Below are positions 16,288 through 25,965 of a stretch of DNA of 64,000 nucleotides, piece by piece. Both the position numbers and the translations under genes were made by a program. The notes beneath the pieces were generated by a model that was not told where the DNA came from, ran no database searches, and saw only the letters and a program-made list of their open reading frames with translations. The DNA comes from Paenibacillus taichungensis (GTDB lineage: Bacteria; Bacillota; Bacilli; Paenibacillales; Paenibacillaceae). How positions within the stretch are numbered: the first letter of the stretch is position 1; each line of letters opens with the position of its first letter. The stretch is taken from positions 620,001-684,000 of the forward strand of contig NZ_QEVW01000005.1 in assembly GCF_003287275.1 (NCBI RefSeq), in the 5' to 3' direction.

Positions 16288-17055
16288 CTACTCTGCATTC
16301 TTTTCACGTTCGGAACGAAGCTTATTTAGCCAAATCCGTTCTTTGTCCGTCAAGTCCGCCGTCTCCAACATATCCGGTCTACGTTCCAGCGTGCGAAGCA
16401 AGGACTGCTCCCTGCGCCATGCCTCAATATTCAGATGATGTCCCGATAACAGCATATCGGGCACCTTCATACCTCTGAATTCCGGAGGACGCGTATAATG
16501 CGGGTATTCGAGCAATCCGGTACTGAATGAATCCGTTACAGCACTTGTCTCATTACCAAGTACACCCGGAATAAGGCGCACAATACTGTCAATCGCCACC
16601 ATCGCAGGTAGTTCGCCACCCGTCAGCACGTAATCACCAATTGACAATTCGTCTGTCACGAGAAACTCTCGGATACGCTCATCATAACCTTCATAATGTC
16701 CGCAAATAAAAATCAGATGATCTTCTTGTACAAGTTCCTCTGCTTTTTTCTGTGTGAACGTCTCACCTTGCGGGCACATCAGAATGATACGTGGGGGTTT
16801 CATCGTTGCCGCAGCTTCGCCTCGCTGCTCTAATACATCCTCGACAGCAGCAAAGATGGGATCTGGCTTTAATACCATGCCTCCACCTCCGCCGTAAGGT
16901 GCATCGTCAACTGTATTATGTTTATTGGTTGCAAAATTCCGAAAGTTTGTTGCTCCCAGAGATACAAGCCCTTTGGTTTGGGCTTTGCCCAGAATGCTGG
17001 TTCCGAACACACCGTCAAACATTTCCGGGAAGAGAGTTAATACATCTACTTTCAT
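16288..17055 (-). CDS. trmD: tRNA (guanine-N1-)-methyltransferase
   Basis: Methylates G37 of tRNAs reading CNN codons using S-adenosylmethionine, preventing frameshifts. The 255-residue protein has the SPOUT trefoil knot: [12 protein letters not shown] near residue 118 and [15 protein letters not shown] near 137. [17 protein letters not shown] near residue 200 is the linker to the C-terminal helical domain. It starts one base after the rimM stop and is presumably coupled to it. rplS, its usual downstream partner, is missing here. Confidence 0.97.
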   Translation of the reverse strand: MKVDVLTLFPEMFDGVFGTSILGKAQTKGLVSLGATNFRNFATNKHNTVDDAPYGGGGGMVLKPDPIFAAVEDVLEQRGEAAATMKPPRIILMCPQGETFTQKKAEELVQEDHLIFICGHYEGYDERIREFLVTDELSIGDYVLTGGELPAMVAIDSIVRLIPGVLGNETSAVTDSFSTGLLEYPHYTRPPEFRGMKVPDMLLSGHHLNIEAWRREQSLLRTLERRPDMLETADLTDKERIWLNKLRSEREKNAE

Positions 17056-17056
17056 G

Positions 17057-17569
17057 TTACAGCAGCCCTTCCATCAGGTGAACCTTGACTTGCTTTTTTG
17101 TAACGTCCACATCAAGAACAACATCATCAATAACCGGAAGCAAAATTTCTTTACCTGCAGGCGTTTTGACAACCCATACATCATTCGCTCCAGGAGTCAA
17201 TATCTCAGAGATGGTTCCAAGTGTTTCACCCTCTTCGGTGATGACAGAACACCCAACAATTTGATGGAAGTAGTATTCACCTTCCTCCAACTCTGCCAGA
17301 TTCTCTTTTAACACTTTGGCCATACCGCCTTTAAACTTCTCTACTTCATTAATGTTGTCATACTCTTTTAGACGAAGAATATACATATTCTTATGCAAAC
17401 GTGCAGATTCCACGTTAACCATCACTGGATGATTATCTGGTGTAAAGAAAAACAACTCTGCATTTTTCGCAAAACGCACTTCCGGAAAATCAGTTAAAGG
17501 CATGATTCTCACCTCGCCGCGAATTCCATGCGTATTGACGATCTTACCTACATTCATAAACTCTGCCAT
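17057..17569 (-). CDS. rimM: 16S rRNA processing protein RimM
   Basis: Helps assemble the head of the 30S subunit with ribosomal protein S19. It has 170 residues: the N-terminal RimM barrel ([16 protein letters not shown] near residue 7) and a C-terminal PRC barrel ([11 protein letters not shown] near 97, [20 protein letters not shown] near 125). TAGGAGGAAAGT precedes the ATG. It is separated from khpA upstream by a terminator and a 220-base gap, so the operon promoter should lie in that gap. Confidence 0.96.
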   Translation of the reverse strand: MAEFMNVGKIVNTHGIRGEVRIMPLTDFPEVRFAKNAELFFFTPDNHPVMVNVESARLHKNMYILRLKEYDNINEVEKFKGGMAKVLKENLAELEEGEYYFHQIVGCSVITEEGETLGTISEILTPGANDVWVVKTPAGKEILLPVIDDVVLDVDVTKKQVKVHLMEGLL

Positions 17570-17744
17570 ACTTTCCTCCTACAATCCATTCATATTAGTA
17601 CTCCTATGTGATGATCTCCCTGCGACCGTTCCGATTATGGATCGTTCTTCGGATCGCTTTTATCCTAACGCTTCTTCAGAATCGATTCGCAGATAATCAT
17701 ACTTGACGAGCTATTTCAATCCTATGATTTAAGTTTCAGCATGC

Positions 17745-17782
17745 ACGAAAAGGGGCTAGGACATGCATCCTAACCCCCTTTC
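17745..17782 (-). terminator. Terminator after khpA
   Basis: On the minus strand GGGGGTTAGGA pairs with TCCTAGCCCC and is followed by TTTTCG. It is near-symmetric and may stop transcription both ways. Confidence 0.8.
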
Positions 17783-17790
17783 GTATATCT

Positions 17791-18021
17791 TTAAGATATG
17801 ATATCGACGGTTACCCGTTTATCCATCTTAACTGCTGCTGATGTGACGACCGTACGAAGAGACTTTGCGATTCGCCCCTGTTTACCAATCACTTTCCCAA
17901 CATCGTCAGGATGAACGGTTAACTCATAAACGACAAGCCGGTCTTTCTCAACCGTCCGAACCGCCACATCTTCCGGATGATCGACCAAAGCCTTAGCAAT
18001 TATGCTTACTAATTCTTCCAT
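17791..18021 (-). CDS. khpA: KH-domain RNA-binding protein KhpA (YlqC)
   Basis: A 76-residue single KH domain. The nucleic-acid-binding GxxG loop is GKQGR at about residues 46-50 within VGKVIGKQGRIAKSLRTV. KhpA pairs with KhpB (EloR/Jag) in other Bacillota and binds many RNAs, affecting cell elongation and division. CGGAGGGT lies before the ATG at 18021. It follows rpsP by 23 bases in the same transcript. Confidence 0.94.
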   Translation of the reverse strand: MEELVSIIAKALVDHPEDVAVRTVEKDRLVVYELTVHPDDVGKVIGKQGRIAKSLRTVVTSAAVKMDKRVTVDIIS

Positions 18022-18044
18022 AGATGACCCTCCGAATCAGCACC

Positions 18045-18317
18045 TTATTTAGTCAATTTAGACTCGTGGAACTTCTTCATCACGCCCGCTTTGCTCAGCA
18101 AGTTGCGGACAGTGTCGGATGCTTGCGCACCGTTTTGAAGCCATTGCAATGCTTTATCTTCATCGATCTTAACAACAGCCGGTTGTTCAACCGGGTTGTA
18201 GTAACCGATCTCCTCGATAAAACGACCGTCACGTGGGGAACGGGAATCCGATACCACTACGCGGTAGAAAGGAGCTTTGTGAGCACCCATACGTTTCAGA
18301 CGAATACGAACTGCCAT
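18045..18317 (-). CDS. rpsP: 30S ribosomal protein S16
   Basis: A 90-residue S16. [39 protein letters not shown] and [19 protein letters not shown] are the conserved blocks. The start is set at 18317 because AAGGAGGTGA lies 8 bases before it. Order ffh-rpsP-khpA is the standard Bacillota arrangement. Confidence 0.98.
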   Translation of the reverse strand: MAVRIRLKRMGAHKAPFYRVVVSDSRSPRDGRFIEEIGYYNPVEQPAVVKIDEDKALQWLQNGAQASDTVRNLLSKAGVMKKFHESKLTK

Positions 18318-18371
18318 TTGAAAATTCACCTCCTTCAATGAAATCTGTATATCGTTCAGCTGCTCCGAGAA

Positions 18372-19748
18372 TCAACGGAAAGGAAACTTCATTCCTTTGC
18401 CCAAACCTTTGAGCTGCTTCATCGCTTTGTTCTTGCCGCCTTTAGGTCCCATCATATCCGAGAACTGTTTCATCATGCGGCGCATCTCATCAAACTGCTT
18501 GATCAGACGGTTCACTTCGGCCAGGGATGTTCCACTACCTGTAGCAATCCGCTTCCGGCGGCTATGGTTGATCATATCCGGGTTACGTTTCTCTTCGGTC
18601 GTCATGGAGTACACGATCGCTTCGATCCGGCCCATTTGTTTATCATCAACTTTCAGGTCCTTGGCTTGTTTCATCTTGCCCATACCAGGAATCATATCCA
18701 TGATCTGATCGATTGGCCCCAGCTTTTTCACTTGATCCATTTGCTCAAGGAAATCTTCAAACGTGAATTCTGCATTACGCATCTTCCGTTCCATTTCCTT
18801 GGCTTTTTCGGTATCAATGTTGGACTGTGCCTTCTCAATCAGAGAGAGCATATCACCCATACCAAGAATACGTGAAGCCATACGTTCTGGATGGAAAGGC
18901 TCAAGTGCGTCCAGTTTCTCCCCAAGTGAAGCAAACTTGATTGGACAGCCAGTGACTGCTTTAACAGAAAGCGCGGCACCACCACGAGTATCTCCGTCAA
19001 GCTTAGTCAGAACCACCCCGGTCAGATCAAGCTGCTGATTAAAGTGTTCTGCCACATTAACTGCATCCTGACCAGTCATGCTGTCTACGACAAGCAATAC
19101 TTCATCCGGGTTCACTACGCTGTGAATCTGACGAAGTTCTTCCATCAGTTCTTCATCGACATGCAGACGTCCAGCCGTATCGATAATGACGTAGTCATTA
19201 CCGTTATCCTTGGCATGCTGCAGACCCTGACGTGCGATCTCAACAGGGCTTGTCTGATCTCCCAGTGTAAATACTGGCGCTTTGATCTGCTCACCAAGCA
19301 CTTGCAACTGCTTAATCGCTGCTGGACGATAAATATCTCCTGCAACAAGTAACGGTCTGCTATTTTGCTTTTGCAGCATCTTAGCCAGTTTACCGGATGT
19401 GGTTGTTTTACCCGCACCTTGCAAACCAACCATCATCAGTACCGTAGGCGGTTTGTTGGCCTTGGCCAGTTTCGACTGGCTTCCACCCATCAAATCCGTC
19501 AGTTCCTTGTTTACGATGTCGATAATGACCATTCCCGGCGTGAAGCTCTCCATCACTTCTTTGCCAACAGCCTTCTCTTTCACCTTGGCGATGAATTCCT
19601 TGACCACTTTGAAGTTTACATCCGCTTCGAGCAATGCCAGACGTACCTCGCGCATAGCCTCGGCAACATCTTCATCAGACACCTTGCCTTTGCCGCGCAG
19701 CTTGCTGAACACATTCTGCAATCGGGTCGTTAATCCTTCAAATGCCAT
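18372..19748 (-). CDS. ffh: Signal recognition particle GTPase Ffh
   Basis: The protein subunit of SRP, which binds signal peptides at the ribosome and delivers them to FtsY. It has 458 residues: helical N domain, then a GTPase domain with G1 GLQGAGKTTTSGKL at about 109-122, DTAGRLHVD near 190 and TKLDGDTRGGAAL near 245. The methionine-rich M domain (residues about 300-458) contains SRRKRIATGSGTS, the SRP-RNA-binding helix. AAGGAGGTGGGATC precedes the ATG. It is co-directional with ylxM, whose product modulates SRP in some Gram-positives. Confidence 0.98.
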   Translation of the reverse strand: MAFEGLTTRLQNVFSKLRGKGKVSDEDVAEAMREVRLALLEADVNFKVVKEFIAKVKEKAVGKEVMESFTPGMVIIDIVNKELTDLMGGSQSKLAKANKPPTVLMMVGLQGAGKTTTSGKLAKMLQKQNSRPLLVAGDIYRPAAIKQLQVLGEQIKAPVFTLGDQTSPVEIARQGLQHAKDNGNDYVIIDTAGRLHVDEELMEELRQIHSVVNPDEVLLVVDSMTGQDAVNVAEHFNQQLDLTGVVLTKLDGDTRGGAALSVKAVTGCPIKFASLGEKLDALEPFHPERMASRILGMGDMLSLIEKAQSNIDTEKAKEMERKMRNAEFTFEDFLEQMDQVKKLGPIDQIMDMIPGMGKMKQAKDLKVDDKQMGRIEAIVYSMTTEEKRNPDMINHSRRKRIATGSGTSLAEVNRLIKQFDEMRRMMKQFSDMMGPKGGKNKAMKQLKGLGKGMKFPFR

Positions 19749-19813
19749 GATCCCACCTCCTTAAGCTGTAATACTGTTTTCAGGACCGATACGTTTCGTT
19801 CAACTCTTACGAA

Positions 19814-20164
19814 CTACTCTCTGAGCTGTTGAATAATATCGTTTATTTGTTGGTTGTTATCAATGGAAACGCCTGTGCGTTCCAATGCATTTTGTAAATC
19901 TTCAAGATTACGGTTGCGCCGCTCGTGCTTCTCCAGCAAGCCAAGCTTGCTTTCGTAATTTTCCAGCACTTGTTCGGCACGCTTGATGTGCTCGTATACC
20001 GCCTGGCGGCTGATCTCGAACTCGGCTGCAATCTCGCCCAGCGAGAAATCATCATGAAAGTAATACTTTAGAAAAGTCTGCTGTTTCTCGGTAAGCAACC
20101 GTTCATAGAAAGCAAACAGCAAGTTAATCCGGTTTGTCTTCTCAAGCCGGTTTTCTTGACTCAT
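19814..20164 (-). CDS. ylxM: YlxM-family SRP-associated helix-turn-helix protein
   Basis: A 116-residue all-helical protein of family UPF0122. LLTEKQQTFLKYYFHDDFS and LGEIAAEFEISRQAVYEHI form a sigma-70 region 4-like helix-turn-helix. In streptococci YlxM binds the SRP and stimulates its GTPase; its position directly before ffh fits this. GGGAGTG lies ahead of the ATG. The operon ylxM-ffh-rpsP-khpA is driven by the strong promoter at 20220-20248. Confidence 0.93.
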   Translation of the reverse strand: MSQENRLEKTNRINLLFAFYERLLTEKQQTFLKYYFHDDFSLGEIAAEFEISRQAVYEHIKRAEQVLENYESKLGLLEKHERRNRNLEDLQNALERTGVSIDNNQQINDIIQQLRE

Positions 20165-20219
20165 AACGGGGCACTCCCTTCGTCAAGGAAAAACACTTTA
20201 CACTCTTGCAACGTTCCTA

Positions 20220-20248
20220 ATAATACCTAAAACAAATCAGGTTGTCAA
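20220..20248 (-). promoter_or_regulatory. SigA-type promoter of the ylxM-ffh-rpsP operon
   Basis: Reading leftward TTGACA (20243-20248), 17-base spacer, TATTAT (20220-20225), about 55 bases ahead of ylxM. The -35 box is a perfect match to the housekeeping consensus. Confidence 0.85.
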
Positions 20249-20365
20249 GCAAAAATACTTGTCACAATAAAAACGTCCATTTTGCACTCATTTTTCGTGC
20301 CTGCATGGTTGATCCTTGCCATTCCTCTACAGTAGAATACTTGCCTGCTTTGTCCTTTATATAGA

Positions 20366-20409
20366 ACAAAAAACGAATGGGTCTCCACAGATGGAGCCGA
20401 TTCGTTTTA
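20366..20409 (-). terminator. Terminator of the hemolysin III-like gene
   Basis: On the minus strand AAAACGAAT..CTCCA pairs with TGGAG..ATTCGTTTT and continues TTTTG. It starts 16 bases after the stop. Confidence 0.88.
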
Positions 20410-20424
20410 CGCTATCTACCGGTT

Positions 20425-21072
20425 CTAGCGAAGTGGTGTCAGGTACAGCAGTACCATAAAGAAATGAAGAATACTGCCTGCCAACACAAAGAGATGCCAA
20501 ATCGCATGGTGATACGGAAATCCACGCCACACATAAAAAAGCGTACCCAGTGTATACATCAGGCCTCCAGCAACCAGCAGCACGATTCCACCTGTAGGAA
20601 TGGCAGCCATAAGCGGTTGCCAGGCAATAACGATGAGCCAGCCCATCGCAATATAGAAAATCGTGGACATGAATAGAAACCTTTTCGTAAAAAATGCCTT
20701 GAAGATCACGCCGAATAATGCGATTCCCCAGATTACACCGAACAGGGTCCAACCAAGTGTACCACGAACAGCAATAAACAAAAGCGGAGTGTAAGTTCCC
20801 GCAATAAACAAATAAATGGAAGAATGGTCGAAAATCTCAAATAAATCTTTCATTTTCCCATCTTTCCATGCATGCACGAGTGTAGAGCTCGTATAGAGCA
20901 GTAGCATGGTGATCCCGTAGATCGTGAAACTGACCACATGCCAGGCCGTGCCTTTCATACTCGAAAATACAATCAATAGCACCAGTGCAGCTACACTGAG
21001 TGCAGCGCCGATTCCATGAGTTACCGCATTGGCGACTTCCTCACGGCGGGAATAGGTATAGGTATTGGCCAT
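20425..21072 (-). CDS. Hemolysin III / PAQR-family membrane protein
   Basis: A 215-residue protein with seven predicted membrane helices. The start at 21072 (MANTYTYSRREEVANAVTHG) is preferred because AGAAAGGA precedes it. EEVANAVTHGIGA (with the conserved His), SSTLVHAWK, EIFDHSSIYLFIAGTYTPL and the C-terminal YHHAIWHLFVLAGSILHF give the metal-binding His, Ser and Asp residues of the PAQR/Hly-III fold, which may hydrolyse a lipid. The name hemolysin reflects an early Bacillus cereus result; the physiological role is unclear. It is a single gene between ftsY and ylxM. Its promoter region includes a large inverted repeat. Confidence 0.92.
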   Translation of the reverse strand: MANTYTYSRREEVANAVTHGIGAALSVAALVLLIVFSSMKGTAWHVVSFTIYGITMLLLYTSSTLVHAWKDGKMKDLFEIFDHSSIYLFIAGTYTPLLFIAVRGTLGWTLFGVIWGIALFGVIFKAFFTKRFLFMSTIFYIAMGWLIVIAWQPLMAAIPTGGIVLLVAGGLMYTLGTLFYVWRGFPYHHAIWHLFVLAGSILHFFMVLLYLTPLR

Positions 21073-21117
21073 ATCAACCGTCCTTTCTAGCCCTTTAGCC
21101 TTGCCTTCTTTATTCCT

Positions 21118-21179
21118 ATTATACACGTATTGCCAGTGACATTACACGTGACACTTATCACGTATATCACTGGCAATAC
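21118..21179 (-). promoter_or_regulatory. hemolysin III gene promoter with 53-base inverted repeat
   Basis: TATAAT on the minus strand (21118-21123) is a good -10 for the downstream gene. Overlapping its -35 area, GTATTGCCAGTGA (21127-21139) and TCACTGGCAATAC (21167-21179) form a perfect 13-bp outer stem, with inner ACGTGA/TCACGT around loop CACTTA. No T-run follows in either direction, so an operator or RNA structure is more likely than a terminator. Confidence 0.55.
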
Positions 21180-21216
21180 AGTTAGCGCTATTCATTCATC
21201 CTATTTATTAAGGGTT

Positions 21217-22230
21217 CTAGGAATTAGCTTCCTCTTCTTCAGCACTTTCAGCTGGCTGTTCCTGGATCAGTCCGGCAAACAACGCATGCACGAATTGCTC
21301 CGAGTCGAAAGGCTGCAGATCATCAATTTTCTCACCAAGTCCAACCAGCTTCACAGGCAGATCCAACTCCTGACGAATCGCAACAACAATACCACCTTTG
21401 GCGGTACCATCCAGCTTCGTCAACACAAGTCCAGTTACCCCGCTCTTCTCACCGAAGAGTTTGGCCTGATTCAGTGCATTCTGACCTGTAGTTGCATCCA
21501 GCACCATTAATACTTCATGAGGAGCTTCCGGAATTTCACGTTGAATGACACGATAGATTTTGTTGAGTTCGTCCATCAGATTGGATTTATTCTGTAGACG
21601 GCCAGCTGTATCACAGAGCAATACATCAGCACCCCGTTGCTTCGCAGCTTGCACCGCATCATACATAACAGCGGCAGGGTCAGAACCTGACTGTTGCTTG
21701 ATGACTTCCACACCGGCACGTTGTCCCCATACTTCGAGTTGTTCAATCGCTCCGGCACGGAACGTATCGCCTGCTGCCATGATAACCTTTTTGCCCTGCT
21801 GTTTGAAGCGATGGGCCAGCTTACCAATCGTTGTTGTTTTACCCACACCATTAACACCAACAAACAAAATAACCGTGATGCCATCCGGATTCATTTTCAG
21901 TTCATTATTCTGCTCGCCACGAAGCAAACCCGTCAGTTTTTCAGACAGTACAGGCTGTAGTTCAGCCGCATCCTCAATTTTACGTTTTTTGACCTCATCA
22001 CGCAGATCTTCAATCAGTTTCATGACCGTATTGACACCTACGTCGGCTCCAATCAGAATCTCTTCCAATTCTTCATAGAATTCCTCGTCGATTTTTTTGC
22101 GACGGATAACGAGATCCGATACTTTCTCTACAAGGCCTTTACGTGTCTTTTCCAACCCGTCCTTAAACTGTTTGGTAACCGACTCCGTTTTGCTTGCAAT
22201 GCTGTCTCTCAGCTTTTTAAAAAAACTCAT
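21217..22230 (-). CDS. ftsY: Signal recognition particle receptor FtsY
   Basis: The membrane-associated GTPase that docks SRP-ribosome complexes at the translocon. It has 337 residues: a short charged N-terminal region without the long acidic A domain of enterobacteria, an NG domain with G1 FVGVNGVGKTTTIGKL at about 123-138, DTAGRLQNK near 210 and TKLDGTAKGGIV near 280. Residues CDTAGR and GLGEKIDDLQPF complete the family signature. The ATG follows GGAGGGGCTTT. It is the last gene of the long fapR operon, 75 bases after smc. Confidence 0.97.
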   Translation of the reverse strand: MSFFKKLRDSIASKTESVTKQFKDGLEKTRKGLVEKVSDLVIRRKKIDEEFYEELEEILIGADVGVNTVMKLIEDLRDEVKKRKIEDAAELQPVLSEKLTGLLRGEQNNELKMNPDGITVILFVGVNGVGKTTTIGKLAHRFKQQGKKVIMAAGDTFRAGAIEQLEVWGQRAGVEVIKQQSGSDPAAVMYDAVQAAKQRGADVLLCDTAGRLQNKSNLMDELNKIYRVIQREIPEAPHEVLMVLDATTGQNALNQAKLFGEKSGVTGLVLTKLDGTAKGGIVVAIRQELDLPVKLVGLGEKIDDLQPFDSEQFVHALFAGLIQEQPAESAEEEEANS

Positions 22231-22305
22231 AAAGCCCCTCCATCGTGTACATTTCTTAGTTTAAATGATATTAGATGAGTTCATGCGTGACAACCAACTC
22301 AAAGA

Positions 22306-25300
22306 TTAGGCAATGACAGCTTCCTCATCTTCCAGTTTAACCGAAACGAGCTTGGATACTCCGCCCTCTTCCATCGTAACGCCATACAGCACATCCGCTT
22401 CTTCCATTGTGCCTTTGCGATGTGTAACAACGATGAATTGGGTTTGTTCCGAGAATTCACGCAAATACTGGGCAAAACGCACCACGTTGGCTTCATCCAG
22501 CGCCGCTTCCACTTCATCCAGTACGCAAAACGGTACAGGCTTAACATGCAGTATAGCGAATAAAAGCGCCATTGCGGTCAACGCTCGTTCCCCACCGGAT
22601 AATAGCTGCAGGTTTTGCAACTTTTTGCCTGGTGGCTGGGCGACGATATCAATGCCAGTGTCGAGCAAACGCTCAGGGTCCATCAATACAAGATCCGCGC
22701 GTCCTCCACCAAACAGCTTGGTGAAGACAGTGCCAAACTCCCGGCGAATGGCATCAAACGTTGCCTTGAATCGTTTGGCCATCTCGTCTTCCATTTCTCG
22801 AATAACCTGATACAACGTTGTTTTAGCTTCGACCAGGTCATTCTTCTGCGTGCTAAGGAACTCATACCGCTCGTTAACCCGCTGGAATTCCTCGATGGCT
22901 CCCAGATTGACGTCGCCGAGAGCTGCAATGCTGCGCTTCAGTTTCTGAACCTCAGCTTGTGTACTCTCCACATCTTCCGGTACTGGATAACGCTCTTTGG
23001 CAAGTTCATAGCCGAGCTCATACTCATCCATCAGTTTGCGCAGAATGTTTTCCAATTCAACGTCAAGTCTGTTCACGGAAATTTCCGTTTGTCGCATCTG
23101 TTCCTCCACAGCTTTCAGCTGTGTGCGCTGTTCCTTCGTTTCACTCTCGGCCAGCTCAAGCTTCTTCGACAGCTCGCTTCGGGCAGCACGCTTGAAGTCC
23201 AGCTCCTGCGCAGATTCCGCTTTTTTCAGCTTGTACTGGTTAAGATCTTCAATCTGTTTAACACTTTCCGTTTCTGTTTTCTTCAGATCAGCTTCCATGG
23301 AGGCCAACAACGTACGATTTTGACGAAGATCCTTCACCAGTGAATCCACTTCACGCTCCAGACGCCGTAATTGCTCCTCGTTGGAGAATCGTTCCTGATC
23401 CAGTTTCCCCTCTCGGACTTTCAAATCGGTGAGTTGGGTCTGCAATTCCTCCTTCGCCGATTCATTCGCTTTACGCGCAAATTCTGCGGCATGAATGGCA
23501 CGATGGGTCGCCTTCTCTTCTTCCTCAAGCTGCTCCAGCTTCTTCACGGCGACATCGCGAGCTGTATCCATTTCTTTGATTTCTTCGGTAAAGCCACTCT
23601 TCTCCTGCCCGGCTACGGCAACCTGTTCCAGCACGTGACGCAGCTCATGCTCAACCTGCTTCATTTCCATTGAAGCCTGCTGTTCTGCATTACGGGTGTC
23701 GTCTCCAGACTGACGCAGCTCGTCCAGCTTGTCTTGGCACTGCTCCAGTTGAGTTTTTACATCATCCACACTGCGATGCAGTTTTACGATCTGACTTTCG
23801 GTATCCAAAATGTCCTGGTCTAGCTGGTCCAGCTGCCGTTTGCGGCTGAGTAGACTACCATTTTTCTTGTGTTGGCTACCACCAGTCATCGAACCACCCG
23901 CGTTAACCACATCGCCTTCCAAGGTTACGACCCGGAAACGATATTGGCAGCGAGCCGCGATCTTATTGGCATCCTCCAGTTTCTCCGCAATAATGACATT
24001 TCCGAGCAGGCTTCCAATGATCGCAGCATAACGGGAGTCGTATTGTACGAGATCCGCACCAATTCCCACAAAACCATCCATGCCTTCGATCATCGAACGT
24101 TCACCCGCACCGATGGTACGTGCACGAATAACATCCAGCGGGAGGAACGTAGCTCTGCCCAATTGACGTTGTTTCAAAAAAGCGATCGCCTGTCTGGAAA
24201 CCGATTCATTCTCCATGACGACATGCTGCAGGGAAGCGCCCATCGCTGTCTCTACCGCAAGTTCGATCTTCTCAGGCACTTTAACGAGTTCTGCAACGGC
24301 TCCATGAACCCCGTTTAGTGTACCTTTACGTGATGCCTTAAGAACTTCTTTGACACCCAACATGAAACCGTCAAAATCATCTTGCATTTCTTTCATTGTA
24401 TCGCGACGGGAGACCTGGGCTTCACGCTTCTGTTCCCATTTACGGACAGTTCCCCGGCTTTCTTCGAGCAGCTTCTGCAGCGATTGGAGACGTTCACTTT
24501 CCGTAATATAACCACCGCGCAGATCACTGATTTCCTTGCCTAGACGAACAACTTTTTTCTCAATCTCCGTTTTGCGGGCTTCCAGCGTTTCCTTCTGGCC
24601 TTCCCACTTGCCGGATTCCTCAGTCGCGCGATTCATTCGCCGTTCAAGCGTTTCTTTCTGTTGGTCCGCATAACGAATTTCATTTCGTGTCTGGGCCATC
24701 TGATTCATCAGTTCCAGCAAGTTGCCCTTAAGGCTCTCCTCCTGCTGTTGGCTAATGCCGCCAGTGACACCGATGAGTTTGGCCTCTTCCTCGGACAGGC
24801 GGTTTCTCACGTCGCTCAATTCCAGTTCAAGCTTGGCAAACTTCTCACGTAATGCAAGTAACTCGGCTTCACGCTCCCGATGCCTCTCCTCACTCGCTGC
24901 AAGCGTCACTTTAAGCTGTTCCTGGTTCGTCTGCAGATGACGAGAGCGCTCCTTGAGCAGTTCCCCGAGCCCTTCGCTTTTCTCCGTAGCTTCACTGAAT
25001 TGCAATAAGGCCGATTGCAGCTGTTCCGTCTCCGTTTCCAGCGTACGCAGTGCAATTCGGTCACTTTCCAGCTTGGCATCATGAGTGGAGACGATAGCAG
25101 CCAATCCGACTTCTTCCTGTTTCAACGATTCAAGTCGCTGATTTGCTTTGCTCCAGGAAGCGTGAATTTGTTCGATTTGATACACATACATGGAGATTTC
25201 CTGTGACTTCAGCTGTCCACGCAATTCCTTGTAGTGGATTGCTTTCTCCGATTGTTCCTTTAACGGACCAATCTGGTCTTCCAGTTCGGTGACCAGGTCA

Positions 25301-25875
25301 TGAATACGCAATAAATTCTGTTCCGTCTCATCCAGTTTGCGCGTAGCATCCCGTTTGCGTGATTTGTATTTAACAATACCTGATGCCTCTTCAAAGATCC
25401 CCCTGCGATCCTCTGAACGGGTACTCAGAATCTCTTCAATTCGTCCCTGTCCAATAATCGAGTAAGCTTCCTTGCCGATCCCGGTATCCATAAACAATTC
25501 CGTAATATCCTTTAACCGACACGACTGCTTGTTGATAAAATATTCACTGTCTCCGCTGCGATGTACACGACGCGTTACCGTTACTTCACCAAAATCCAAA
25601 GCAAGCGCATGATCTTCGTTATCCAGCGTCAACGAAACTTCACCATAATTAACAGCCTTCCGTGCATCACTGCCGGCAAAAATGATATCTTCCATTTTGC
25701 CACCACGCAGTGATTTGGCGCTTTGTTCCCCAAGAACCCAGCGTATGCCGTCTGAAATGTTACTTTTGCCACTTCCGTTCGGGCCCACAACCGCGGTTAT
25801 GCCACGAACGAATTCCATTTCCGTTTTGTCGGCGAATGACTTGAATCCACCCAGTTCAATCCGTTTCAAAAACAT
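22306..25875 (-). CDS. smc: Chromosome segregation protein SMC
   Basis: A 1189-residue condensin ATPase that organises and resolves sister chromosomes with ScpA and ScpB. The start is placed at 25875 (MFLKRIELGGFKSFAD) because GGAGGTGA lies 11 bases ahead; a TTG nine codons upstream is inside that site. Walker A GPNGSGKSN is at 31-39. Long coiled coils flank a hinge near residues 505-670 (GVHGAVAELVKV, GDVVNAGGSMTGG). The C-terminal head carries the ABC signature LLSGGERALTAMAL and Walker B FCVLDEVEAALDEANV. It is co-transcribed after rnc; a terminator lies between them, so read-through or an internal promoter must supply it. Confidence 0.98.
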   Translation of the reverse strand: MFLKRIELGGFKSFADKTEMEFVRGITAVVGPNGSGKSNISDGIRWVLGEQSAKSLRGGKMEDIIFAGSDARKAVNYGEVSLTLDNEDHALALDFGEVTVTRRVHRSGDSEYFINKQSCRLKDITELFMDTGIGKEAYSIIGQGRIEEILSTRSEDRRGIFEEASGIVKYKSRKRDATRKLDETEQNLLRIHDLVTELEDQIGPLKEQSEKAIHYKELRGQLKSQEISMYVYQIEQIHASWSKANQRLESLKQEEVGLAAIVSTHDAKLESDRIALRTLETETEQLQSALLQFSEATEKSEGLGELLKERSRHLQTNQEQLKVTLAASEERHREREAELLALREKFAKLELELSDVRNRLSEEEAKLIGVTGGISQQQEESLKGNLLELMNQMAQTRNEIRYADQQKETLERRMNRATEESGKWEGQKETLEARKTEIEKKVVRLGKEISDLRGGYITESERLQSLQKLLEESRGTVRKWEQKREAQVSRRDTMKEMQDDFDGFMLGVKEVLKASRKGTLNGVHGAVAELVKVPEKIELAVETAMGASLQHVVMENESVSRQAIAFLKQRQLGRATFLPLDVIRARTIGAGERSMIEGMDGFVGIGADLVQYDSRYAAIIGSLLGNVIIAEKLEDANKIAARCQYRFRVVTLEGDVVNAGGSMTGGSQHKKNGSLLSRKRQLDQLDQDILDTESQIVKLHRSVDDVKTQLEQCQDKLDELRQSGDDTRNAEQQASMEMKQVEHELRHVLEQVAVAGQEKSGFTEEIKEMDTARDVAVKKLEQLEEEEKATHRAIHAAEFARKANESAKEELQTQLTDLKVREGKLDQERFSNEEQLRRLEREVDSLVKDLRQNRTLLASMEADLKKTETESVKQIEDLNQYKLKKAESAQELDFKRAARSELSKKLELAESETKEQRTQLKAVEEQMRQTEISVNRLDVELENILRKLMDEYELGYELAKERYPVPEDVESTQAEVQKLKRSIAALGDVNLGAIEEFQRVNERYEFLSTQKNDLVEAKTTLYQVIREMEDEMAKRFKATFDAIRREFGTVFTKLFGGGRADLVLMDPERLLDTGIDIVAQPPGKKLQNLQLLSGGERALTAMALLFAILHVKPVPFCVLDEVEAALDEANVVRFAQYLREFSEQTQFIVVTHRKGTMEEADVLYGVTMEEGGVSKLVSVKLEDEEAVIA

Positions 25876-25965
25876 AGGGTTTCCCGTCACCTCCTCTTGC
25901 AAATTTCAAATGTTGCATTCAGCGCCTAGTTATCGAACAGGAAATGAATATCCTGATCCTCCTTA

